Shown here one piece after another: positions 25,701 through 37,700 of a stretch of 64,000 nt of DNA. Position numbers and translations under genes: made by a program. The notes below the pieces were generated by a model. That model was not told the DNA's origin. It made no database searches and was given only the letters and a program-made list of their open reading frames with translations. Numbering within the stretch: the first letter of the stretch is position 1; each line of letters opens with the position of its first letter. Source of the stretch: Trogon surrucura (taxonomy: Eukaryota > Chordata > Aves > Trogoniformes > Trogonidae); the NCBI GenBank assembly GCA_020746105.1, contig CM036618.1:91382122-91446121 (forward strand), given 5' to 3'.

Positions 25701-28700
25701 CACTAGGGTCTTTCAAGCAGTTCCTTGTCCTTTTTGAACTGAGGGGCCCAGAACTGGACACACTATTCCAGATGCAGCTTCACAAGGGCAGAGTAGAGGG
25801 GGATGGGGACCTCTCTTGACCTACTTGCTACTCCCCTTCTAATACACCCCAGGATGCCATTGGCCTTCTTGGCCACGAGGGCACATTGCTGGCTCATGGT
25901 CATCCTGCTGTCCACCAGGACCCCCAGGTCCCTTTCCCCTGCGCTGCTCTCCAGCAGGGCAGTCCCCAACCTATACCGGCACATGGGGTTGTTCTTTCCA
26001 AGGTGCAAGACTCTACACTTGCCCTTGTTGTCTTCCACAAAATTTCTCCTCACCCAACTCTCCAGCCTGTCTAGGTCGTACTGAACAGCAGCCCAGCCCT
26101 CTGGTGTGTTAGTCACTCGTTCCAGTTTTGTGCCATCAGCAAACCTGCTGACAGTGCACTCCATTCCCTCATCAAGTATCTAGACCCGAGCTAGCTGACA
26201 TGTGGTCCTGTTATCAGCAAAGGAGATGAATTTCTCCTGAGGTTCAGCTAACAACATCTCACCCTGATGCAGATGGGCAAAATGGACTGAGATGAACCAC
26301 ACTCCAGAAGTGGTGACTTCTTTTTAAATTGTGGAGGGAGCCTTCGATAAAAGGATTTTGTTTAGATATGTAAAAGTTAAATGAAATTCTGCTCTACACG
26401 TGTAATGACAAAATTAATGAAGCACATAGAAACCAAAATGGAAAGGAAAAGCTAACAAGATTAGAAATCAGAAGCTCAGTAAAACTGATTAATAAAGTAG
26501 TAAGGTGAGGAACTATCAGCTAGAACTCAGCAGAATTATCCTCTGCCTAATAACGCTGATTTGATAAAAAAATATTTACATTTGCAAAGACTTTGTCAGT
26601 CCTGGCAAAGTCTCCAAAAATTAATCCAAGTGCCAAGCTTGGAGGAAAATGATACGATAAAAATTGAGAATTGAAACCTTGATAGTCTTCTAATTTTCTA
26701 TTTTTAATTATTAGACTTCAGATTATTACAAGTAAAAGAAATGACAAAATAGGAGAAATGACATTATTTTGCAATGTTGAAAGAGAACATAAATAGAAAA
26801 CTATGGCTTCTCTGAACAGTAATATACTGGTTTAAGCAAATACTCCCTTCTACATTTCATGGTAGGTACTGAAGTACAGTCACTGAGCTGTGTCACATAC
26901 TACAGTAAATCCTCCACAGAATACTTCAATGTAATTTTTGCTGCAACAGATGATAATTGAGTTCCATAAAATTATGGAAAGATATTAAGGAATAATTTAT
27001 GAAAATTATGTCAAATTGCAGCATGATAAACGTAACTTGCTGTAAGCACTAATTAGAATCAAAGACAGCTGGGTTTTTTTGTTGGATTTGATAAATACAG
27101 TTTGCAAAAACACACTCTTTCTCAAACTTACCACTGGTGACTCTCAGCACTTCTGGCATCTAGCTCAACAGCCTTTTCAGCTTTAATCTTTCCTGCAAAT
27201 GGAATAGAATCATATATTAAAGGATTTTTCTCGTTCATGTTTTAGGCAACTCCCAAGAATGAAGCAATCTGATATACTCTAGCTGAAAGAAAAAACTGAT
27301 TCCTGTCTTGTAAACATTTAGATGGACAAGGTAACATCGTGGCTTTACATTATTTACATACCAATACATACACATATCGGAATGGTTTGGAAGGGACCTT
27401 AGAGACCATCTAGCCCAGGTTGCTCAAAGCCCCATCCAGCCTGGCCTTGAACACTTCCAGAGATGATGTATCCTCAGCTTCTCTGTGGCAACCTGTTCCA
27501 GCATATCATTACCCCCACAGACAAGAATTTCTTCGTAATATCTAACCTAAAACTACTCTCTTTTGGTTGAAAACTGTTACCCCCTTGTCCTATCCCTACA
27601 CTCCCTGGTAAAGAGGTATCTCTCCTGTAAGCCCCCTTTAAGTACTGGAGTGCCACCACCAGGTCTTCCTGGAGCCTTCTCTTCTCCAGGCTGAACAGTC
27701 CCAACTCTCTCAGTCCGCCCTCATGGGGAAGGTGCTCCAGCCCCCGATCATCTTCGTGGCCCTCCTGTGGACCCTGTCCAACAGGTCCATGTTCTTCTTA
27801 CGTTGGGGGTCCCAGAGTTGAACACAGTACTCCACATAAGATCTCACAAGAGTGGAGTACTCATATACATATGTGCATGTACATATATGTGGGTGCAGTT
27901 TTAGTATTTTCTCTTCAAATTCAATTTAGATGCAGATATATCGGTAAAGGATTGGACTGCCAAAGGAGGACTTGCTGTCTGTAAGACTGAAGAACCTTAA
28001 AATCAGGTGAGAGCAGCACCTGTCAGAAGAACTGGCAAAGCTGTTTCCTGCCTTGGATACAGGAATGAACTAGCTGAAGTTCCTTTCCAGCACAAATACT
28101 TATATTGTTTCACTTTTAACTGAATAAAGATGACAGTAGGTGATTTGATCAAACCCATGCTCCCAGTAAGAAGTTCAGATGAGATGCTTGCTGTTTGCAA
28201 AGTCTCAGCTGTAACCAATTAGGCCACACTGACATTTCTGTATTGCAAGTTAACTTCATAAAAACAAAGAACAGCATACACAGTCCTCTAAAGCAGTGGA
28301 ATTAAAAAAATCCACATAACTACTGCCAGCTCCCCCACAGTCTCAATCCTTCTGCACTACTTCCAAAAGCTGAGATGAAAAAGGCTGCCGCCACCCACCA
28401 CTTTGTAAGAATGAGCCAAACTAGGCTGGTTACTCAACACCTAAGACCCAATTTTGTTCTGTCATTCTTTATCTCTCCCTCTCTTTTGCTATATCGGCTC
28501 ATCAGCCAAGGCTACACATGTTCACTGATAAAAGGAAAGGATCCAACAACAGTTTACTGTTGGAATTTAGTTTGTATCATAATCCTCAATGCACTGCGTA
28601 ATTTCCATATGAAGAAACTGAGCTGCTACTAAAGCAAAGATAGTATCAATTAAGTAGCTAAGACAGTGCAAGTCTTCATGAAGATTTAGATGCCAAAATG

Positions 28701-31700
28701 ATAAGGACAAGGACCTTGAACAAGCTGAGGTTGCCTACAGAATGTAAAACAACAGCACAAAAGCATGACACTGCCTTTAAGGATGACAAAGGGCAGTCAA
28801 ACTGCTTTGTCGATGTTGTCACTGCTGACAGAACAAAAAACAGAAAACAGAGAGTCACAAAAGACAAAATAACCCAAACTTAAAATACACTTCCAAAACC
28901 TGAATTTGGTGCAGCAAGAAAAGGACAGTAATGGAGAAACAAAGGGAAGAGACAGATACAGGTAAAAAGGATTATCAGGATTATCAGATACAGGCAAAAA
29001 AGAACAGTTCGTTTACTGGAGGAGAGTGACACAGAAAGAAGAGATGCAGGTTTTATTGCGACAAAGAGAAGAAAACCCCAAACAAAAAAAGGGAAATGTA
29101 AACTGTACCTCTAGCCAATCTGCATCCAGACAGTGAAAGAAAGGGCAATGCTTTTAAAAGCAACAAAGAAAGAGTGCTGTGAAGAAGAAAATCAGAAAAA
29201 AACCTTGCTGAGGTTAAGCTGTCAAGTAGGACATGTGAGGAGAGAAGCTTGGAAGCAACATCAGAAGTCATGTGTGACAACTATTTCTGGTCAACAGTTT
29301 TTCCAGATTCATAAAATTTCATCCTCACCATGACCACAAGAGGTTGCTGATACGCAGGAGTGTTCCTTTGCCACAGGAAAGCAGAAAAACAAACCTTGAC
29401 TTTGCCTTGGCATTTATTTATTTATTGCTCTCAGTCTCCCAAAGATGTAATTAAGAAACTGTGCTGACAGCATTGGTCTTCTTCCACATTCTGTATCCAT
29501 CTGATTCACAACAAAACACGGGATTTTAAGGCCCCATCCAGAGTCAACGCCTTCAATTACAACCCACAATACTTCTCCTTACCGATTCTGGATCTTGTCA
29601 GTGAGGAAAAAATGAACTGCAGTTGTACACCGTGGCAGTTTATTGCAGAAAACATTATCATTACAATACAAAAGCTCTCATTTATTGGACTGGTAATTCG
29701 TTGGATTGGAAAACTTAACCAAAGTTCAAAGTATGTTTCACTACAGCCAGGTGGCATTCCACGTAAGCATTTTTTGCTCTACTTACCATCAGTAACATAT
29801 TTCTTCTTCTCTTCAGCATCAGTAGTCATCTCAAACAGATCCCCATAAGCACGTGCAAGTCTCCAAAGAAAGTCCACGCAGTTTTCATACTGAAAGTAGA
29901 GGACAGCTGGGTAACTGAACTGTTCAGAACAGTGAATCAAATAGTTTCCTTTCACAACGATTAAAGCAGGATATCACAACATGGCATAAATCTTTAGTTG
30001 TTTTGCCTCCTTGTATACTACTTTTAGTTTATGTGAGAACCAGATCAGCAACTTTTCATGACCAAAGCAGAATACAGCTTTTGGAAATAACCTGGGCTGT
30101 CCAAAGAGACTATATTTCATAAATCAATTATAATTTTTTAACATAAAACATAAAAAGGTAATTCATAAAAGCACAACAGATCCTTGAATGATGTGATGTC
30201 TGTTTTCTTTAGGGATGCCATAAGAGCACACTCACTCACAATTAGTGGCTTGTACCTTCCTGGGTATTTCAATGTGTAAATGAAAATATAATCAGAACTA
30301 ATGTTTGCCAAATCAGGAGAAACCAATACACTGACTTAAGCATTGCACATCAAACCACTTCAAAAATTTAACTGGAATTAAAAAAATCACAAGAAGTATA
30401 CCATAAAGATATAAGCAGTCCACAAGCTCATAGTCTGATGTCTTGAGAACACCTGGTTGAGTTAACCAAGCATATAGAATCATAGAATGGCCGAGGCTGG
30501 AAAGGACCTTAAAGATCATTTAATCCAAACTCCCACAGGACTTTCTCACACAGACCATTCTAAAACCAGCAAAAGTATCATTTACATAGAAAAAAAGCCC
30601 ATGATCCTTCTTTGTTGCATGCAAGAATACACACATCAGAGCTTCAGAGTTAATGAGCCTGGATGGGATATACAATAATAAAACTTCTATGCCCACCCAA
30701 TATGAACATTGACACCACCTTAAAATATTTCTTTTTCACTGTATTTAAAATTGTGCATGAAATCTCATCTTCCATTCCTGTGTGCGTTTTAATGCTTGTG
30801 TTAAGGAAGTTCTCAAAAGTAGTGCAAAGCGTAAGTTAAGAGCAATGTAATACCAAGTTTGCCCATTAATACCTTCTCATCTTTTTCAAGAAGCAGTCTG
30901 AAGCCCTTCTTTTTATCATCCTCTGACCCCTTGTGCAAATTGTCCACCTGCTGTAAAAGATTAAATAACTCTTCTTCTTCTTCTGATTTCACAGTGGCAT
31001 CAAGTGATTTCATACATCCCTTTTCCTCTTCAGATTCTCCTTCAGTATCAGTATGAGCTGTAAGATAACTAAAATCACAGAAAATAATAACCATCTTTTC
31101 TAAAATATTGATAAAGCATTGTTAAACTCAAATGCAAAAACTTCAGAGCATGATTTCTTTCAATTGTCTAAAGGAGTTTTTATTCACGGTATGAGGGTGG
31201 TTGTTGTTACTGTTATTATTATTCTTATTATTACAAAATCTTTATCTTCAAAAGGACAGTACAATCATATTCCAAACAAAACAGGTAAGTAATCACACTG
31301 TCCCGCTGCATAATACTGCATTAAAAAATAAATGCAGATACATATCAGAAACAGATGTGTCCTTGAGTTTCAAATGCAGAGCACTTTAAATCATTAACGT
31401 GAATTACAACATGCTCTGTAACCCCAACAGGCTTCTTCAATTCTTACCTGAATTTCCCTATTTTATTTAAATAAGATTACTAACCAAAACATAAATGCTA
31501 CAAGAACTACTTATACAGTATTTTTCTAAATTCTTGCAAGTTCTAAATATAAGCTGTAACACCACTGTTATCAACTCCTTTACTTATTTCTTTTGAACAT
31601 TCTGAAGGTCGGAATATCTGATACTGGAAAAGAGCTTACACTAATTCATTATGCTTACTGCACAAGTACTCAGTACAAGGCAGTCAGGAGCAAAGAAATA

Positions 31701-34700
31701 TTTACAAAAGTCAAAATACCATGCAGAGAAAAGCAGGCGGCCTTACTGTCCAAAGTGCTGAGCATACATTAGGGTACTCTGATCTCATGCAGGAGCATCT
31801 AAATGGCATAATTTTTAAGAAGTAGCCTTTTGCTTATGTACTAAAAATGGACAGAAAAGCCTTATCTTCTGTATTTCCACTTTTGAAAATACTGTTCTGA
31901 GAAATAATAATGTAAAAGTATTAGCTGCCAGGTTTGGAGATTTTTTAAATGCTAACTATGAGCAGAGAAAGCACGAAATGTTAGCAATATAAATGAAGGT
32001 TAATACTCATGGCTTTCAAACAGTCTGTTTTCAATGTGTTGCTTTCAGAATGTGTTACTTACAGCCTGTAAATGCACAACTGCTTATCAAGCTGCAGAAG
32101 TGCTAGATGTGGCATGACAGTTTTACTGCAAAATTAACCCAGTATGAGAAGGAGGAATCAATAATACATTTAGATAAAACAATAGATACATAAACCACGT
32201 GTGTGTGTTCAATACGGAAAACAACGGGGAGATGACCAGAGATGGGAAACTTCACAGACTCCTATGGATTTGTTTTACGTAAGCTTGATGATGCTGCCTG
32301 GTGACACATCCCCTGTTGTATCCTGTAGAATCTTTATTTGTAAGTCACCAGGCATTTGCTTTGGTTTTCTGAAGCATCTTTAAAAACACGGTATCTCATT
32401 CTTCCAGTTATTCTGAAGCGCGTGCAAAGCTACATCATACACAGGCTGCATTTGTAAGGGCACTAACTTGACTAAAGGTGCAAGGGGTTTAGTGGCTGAG
32501 GGGCAGTATTTAAGCTCCAATATATAATCCTGTGACATGAAGTATGTTTGGAAAGTACTCTTCCTCACATGGGTTGGATGCCTCACTCCTCCTAATTAAA
32601 AGATAATTGCACTGCGAGTTTGTGCAATTACGGACCTAATATAAGGGCACTAGGTAATATAAAATAGCAACAACCAAGCAGTAAAGGCAATTTCAAATTC
32701 CCACAGAGTACTGTAGCTGTAGCACTCCTTTGTTATGGGAACGCTACCTAAGCGGGTAGATATGAAAGTAAGGAATCAGTGTTTGTAAGTCAATGTTGTC
32801 GTATTTATCTTTGCTGCATAAGCATCTACTAAAATGTCTATGTTCACTACTCTTCCAATGGTGGAAAACAGACAAAAGTGATTACTAGAAAATGTTCCTC
32901 TCCCAGCAAAAATATAACGACCAAGGTTGGGCTTACAGCCAAGCTTTGACACTCCAAAGAAGCCCAGCAGAGATTTCTAGCAGCACTGTATCAACCCGTC
33001 ATGGCCAAGCATCAATTTCAAATGACATCAGATAAGTCATATAAAAATACTCATTAAGAGACTCAAATGGAAACAGTGAGAAGCAGGTCACTATCTAATA
33101 GATGACATGAATACATACAGAGCTAATTACAAAATATCAAGGAAGAACATTTTTTTAAGATCGGATCATACTGCATCAAGCTTTTCCTCATTCCACCTCT
33201 CCTACAGAAACATGATTTCCAGGTCAGATCCATGCTGAGAAACAGCAGAGAGGACAGGTAATTTCTCCCCCACTCCCTCACCTTCACTGTCCTGGGAAAT
33301 TCTCTCCTACCTCCTCTATTTATCTGCTTTATGAATCCTCAACGAATTTAAATGTGGAGTGCACCATCTTAAACCACAATGAGAATGTTGTAAAGTTCAA
33401 TTTACTTATTGATTGTGTGCTTTAAAGCAGGCAAAACAATACCTATAGAACAACCTGTGGAAAGAGAAAAACACAGCAGTGAATATTTTTTTAAGTGTAA
33501 GGCAATCCCAGGGATGGTAGCAAACCATACAACCTTGTGCCTGCTGACATAGATAAGAAGACACTGAACTATACTAAGGGGTAGGAGTTTCTACACAACC
33601 AACAAAGAATGTTATTCTCAAACAAAAGAAAAAATGTTTAAAAGCTCCTCCAAGTTTAGTTGGAAGTTAATAGTGTTTTTCATGAGGTCAGAAATCAAAT
33701 GAGGTCAGAAATTAAATGTCCTGATATAAAAATACCCAAGGAATTGCAAAGAATTGCTAGCGCTTAAGATTTAGCATGCTAGTTACTCCCGAGACACGCC
33801 AGCATTCCTCTAAATTTTTCCTTTCTTTTTTTCAAAAAACCAACTTCCTAATGCCTTCAGAGGGTTCTCTCTTCCTTGTCTCTTCTTCTTTGGCTCCAGA
33901 GCTGCCTCCAAGCATTTTCCACAGCAAAAAGACCAAGGCGACAGCCAAGGGCTTCATAACTTCTTTGTGATGAGTTCTCACCTCACCCGTCAGACAGCCC
34001 AGGCAAACTCCTCCATTACTCAAGAGCCATGGGGGTAAAATCAATCAATAAAACATTGAGTATCATTTCAACCATTTTGGCAAACTAGGCATAAAGAATG
34101 GTTTTCTTCTGGTTTGGTTCTGATGACATTCATTTTCTTACTAGCTCACTGTTCAGTCCTTATCACAGCTGAAATGTTTTAATCGTAAAAACAAGGTATG
34201 TTAAGAAGGCAATACAGACTTGTAAAAAATAATCAGCTGGGATTTTTCCTATGAACTTGGGTAAGCCGCACTTTACCAATTTGAGAAAAACAATGATAAG
34301 AACATGAGGAGCAATGATCAACCAGTAGGACTCAGTTGGATCACAAAGGACTGTTCAAAGTTCAAAGAACAAATGGAAGTTGTGCTGGATATTCACTACA
34401 CTCTGGTTAAGCTGTTCAGTAAATCCAGGCACCTAGTACTGGATTTTAAAAAAGTGGCATAAATCTCCACTGTGATATAAACCCACTTTGCCGGTTCAAA
34501 AACCGTGCCTGTAAGTTGACAGATACTGGGCCTAACCAGATATGATCTGTTGACAACATTTCAGATTTTAATCATATCAAATATCGTCTCTTGTAACCCT
34601 GCTGACTTTAAAAATAAAGAAAGCCCACAAGCCGAAACAAATGCCATTTCATCTGCTCCAGCTAATTAATAGAACAGTGATTATATGTTACAGACTGATC

Positions 34701-37700
34701 TGGATCAAATCTGTAGCGTATGACCCAGCACAGCGCGCATCCATCAGTTATGATAAGTGGCCTTCAAGGAAACATTTGGCAAACCAGATTCTTAGGTCAA
34801 GTGAGGGTTGCACTGAAAACAAATGGGCAGCAAAAAAAAATAAATGAAGAAACAAAGAAATGGTAAGTGAAGTGACACTCAGAAGCAGGCAAGGGAAATG
34901 TTTGCTCCTGATGAATTTTTCAACTATTTCAAGGAAAAAAAAATAAATGAAACATCTGTAAGAAAAGGATATACTGTGGTGAATCTTTCTGGTGACTGAT
35001 GCCAGGTCAGCTGAAGACCTGTGCCAAACATGGCATTGATGTCAATGATTCATCACTGCTATATCAGGGAGGAAACAGCTGTTAAAATCACAAAGAGGAG
35101 AATTGCGTGACACTCTCCATCCCAGGTGATCATCTAGACATTTACAAACAAAATTTATTGTATTTGAACAAATACAAATACTTATTTGTAAAAATGTATT
35201 GTATTTCTAAATGAATGAGTGCTTGTTACACATTTTCTTATGTTAAAGATTGAGATTTTCACTATTAAATGATGGAAACTGAAACAAACTGTTAAGAATA
35301 GAATACAGAAAAACACAAGACTATAAAACACAGGGTCTTAGCACTCAGTCAATACCTCATCCATTCAGTGCACTTTGCATTCAGCCTATCTGTTATTATG
35401 TAAAAATATATCTCATTTATTAAAAAATATGTGATTATTTTTCCACGTACAGAAATATATAATTTTTCAAAGGCAAAAGAGAAAGCTTCTCTTCCCAAGG
35501 TGTTGAATACCAAGAGTGGCATTGAGAATATGACCAGAATATGATCAAAGCAATGAGGACCATATCAGAGACTGCCAGCTTCAAATATTTCACGGAAAAA
35601 AAAACAGGTAGTATTGAAAGTTTTTCTGGAAGAAGTTTACTACTCTAAAACCAATGTAATCCTTGAGCAAAAGTCCACAAAACTCTTGAGATAACGTCAT
35701 CTGTCAATTCCCAATATCTACTCATTTGTCAGTTAAACTCAGAAATGCTTAACGCAAGCAAAATTCTATCTTCCAGATCGTGAAAATACTGCTGAGGCAG
35801 TGAAACGTGTTGCCTGTACTTTAGATAGAATACAGAAAGTGAAAACGTTTAATCTGTAACAAAGAGAAAAATTATTTCTGTAGTGCACAAACTACCAACA
35901 GAATGCATTACTGTGTGTGGGATTCAACACAGAACAGCATGAAACAATGCACGTGGCATTTTACCTACAGCACAAGTGGTGACACACATTAATTGAAAAA
36001 AAATGTGTGTTGTTGTTGTCTCTCCTGACAATCTCTCACAGAACACACACCACTGTCATTAAAGTTACAGAAGACATTAAAAGAAGCAATATACATTGCA
36101 AATGTACACACAGGATTAACAACCTATTTCCATCTGTAAGAGTAAAAAACACATAAAACAGAAAATTACTTAAATGAAATAATATTATTTTAAAATAAGA
36201 GAAGATGTGCAAAACAAACACATCAAGTACCAGGTGTTAGTAGGAAAAAGCCCACACCACCTCTTTGCAAAAGGGATTAAAAATAGCATTGGAAAAGCAC
36301 ATGGCCAAATGACTAACAACATCTATAACCTTGAATTATCTTCCTTCTTTCTGTCTGTACACAAATACTTGTCGTAGAAGGCCTTTCTTAAGGACACGTT
36401 CAAAGCTCTTGCACACTATAATCACTTGTGTTGGATCATCTCATCAGCTGCTTCGTCACACAGGAGAACCTGAACAGGCAAGTTTCCTTGGCTAGTTCTC
36501 AAACAACAAAGCAGCTCTCCTGATGAGAAAACAGGATCTTCTCAAATACTACATGCAGAATAACCCACATATTACGTCTGTTAACCTGATCATTCATAAA
36601 CTGGTCCCTTAGCCTTATCTACCTCTCCAAATATTTTAGGCATATCATAAAAGGCTCTGCTAACCAACTGATGGATAAAACAATCTGAGAAACTAATAGA
36701 AGTGAAATGTTTCTACGCCATATGGAGGAACGCCTTTGAATACCCCTGCCAATATCAAATACGTAAAATACAGAACTGGTTCATAATAGATCTGACAGGT
36801 CTTAAAATATGGTATCAAAATATAAGACTTGTGAAGCATGTGGGCTGGGATGTAGCACAACAGGAAATTCTGCCCACAGAAACTGAAAATAAAATTGGAG
36901 AAACTCTTAAAAAAAGAGAACAGACAGCATGTTGCTGTCTTCAGAATATTACAGTTAATTACCTTTAAAGAAAAAGAGTGACTTAAGACAGGCAATTTAC
37001 AGACATAATGCTGCCTACACAGGTATGTGTAACACACTGAGGAGATGGTTCAAAAAACCCAATTACTATAAACACACTCTTACTAAATTGCATAAAAGTA
37101 CTTAATCAGATTCTATCAAAACAAAGTTGCAATTACAGGAGAGTAATGCCATCTCCATTTTTACATTACTACTGGAGGGTACATTAGGTAACATACGACA
37201 AGACAAAAATATAGCCTGTCGCCTCCAGGTACATCTGATCCTTCAGCATGTTCCTCACTCACCTCATGCATATAAAAGTTCCTACTAACCACAGTGGGGC
37301 TGCAAAATGTGATCAGAACTAGGAAGTTTCTACCTTACTGAGTCAGTATCCTAAATCCTTCATGATTATTTTTAAGACACCAGAAAACATATGTAACAGT
37401 AAATACACATAGACATACTGCCATTGGTACACATGGTGCATTTGGACATAGATTTCACAGCACATAATGCCTTTAGGCAGAACACTGTAAAAACTCATTT
37501 TTAACGCCTATAGAAGGCAATTATCACAAAAAGCACAAGAGCATTTGTACGGCTTGAACAAACTCTGTCACAAAAAAACATAAGACTACTTTCTTACTAG
37601 AAGCACTTTTAAAATTACATCATTATTCTGAACTTTGCCTCTCATTGCATGGTTATGTAGCAACACTGTATGAGGCTGTAACCTAATGCACCCTTAAAAA

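Larger units (their letters stand above)
13995..27131 (-). other. RMDN2: RMDN2 long intron between C5 and C4
   Basis: A 13.1 kb intron. It holds an AAAAC repeat, a GC-rich stretch (15340-15560), a CpG patch with a YY1-type site (16208-16345), CR1 fragments at 16484-16935, 17901-18255 and 25272-26180, and a decayed CR1/L3-type segment at about 21920-24190. The remaining parts (18256-21900 and 26181-27131) show nothing recognisable. Confidence 0.85.

Noticed and set aside
25763-26164. 133-codon minus-strand frame as an independent gene
   Set aside because: It is the remnant of CR1 ORF2 reverse transcriptase inside a truncated LINE, with the FADD motif damaged.
33685-33707. Two AGGTCA half-sites as a nuclear-receptor response element
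   Set aside because: The 11-bp spacing is not one of the usual direct-repeat spacings, and the pair arises from a simple 17-bp tandem duplication.
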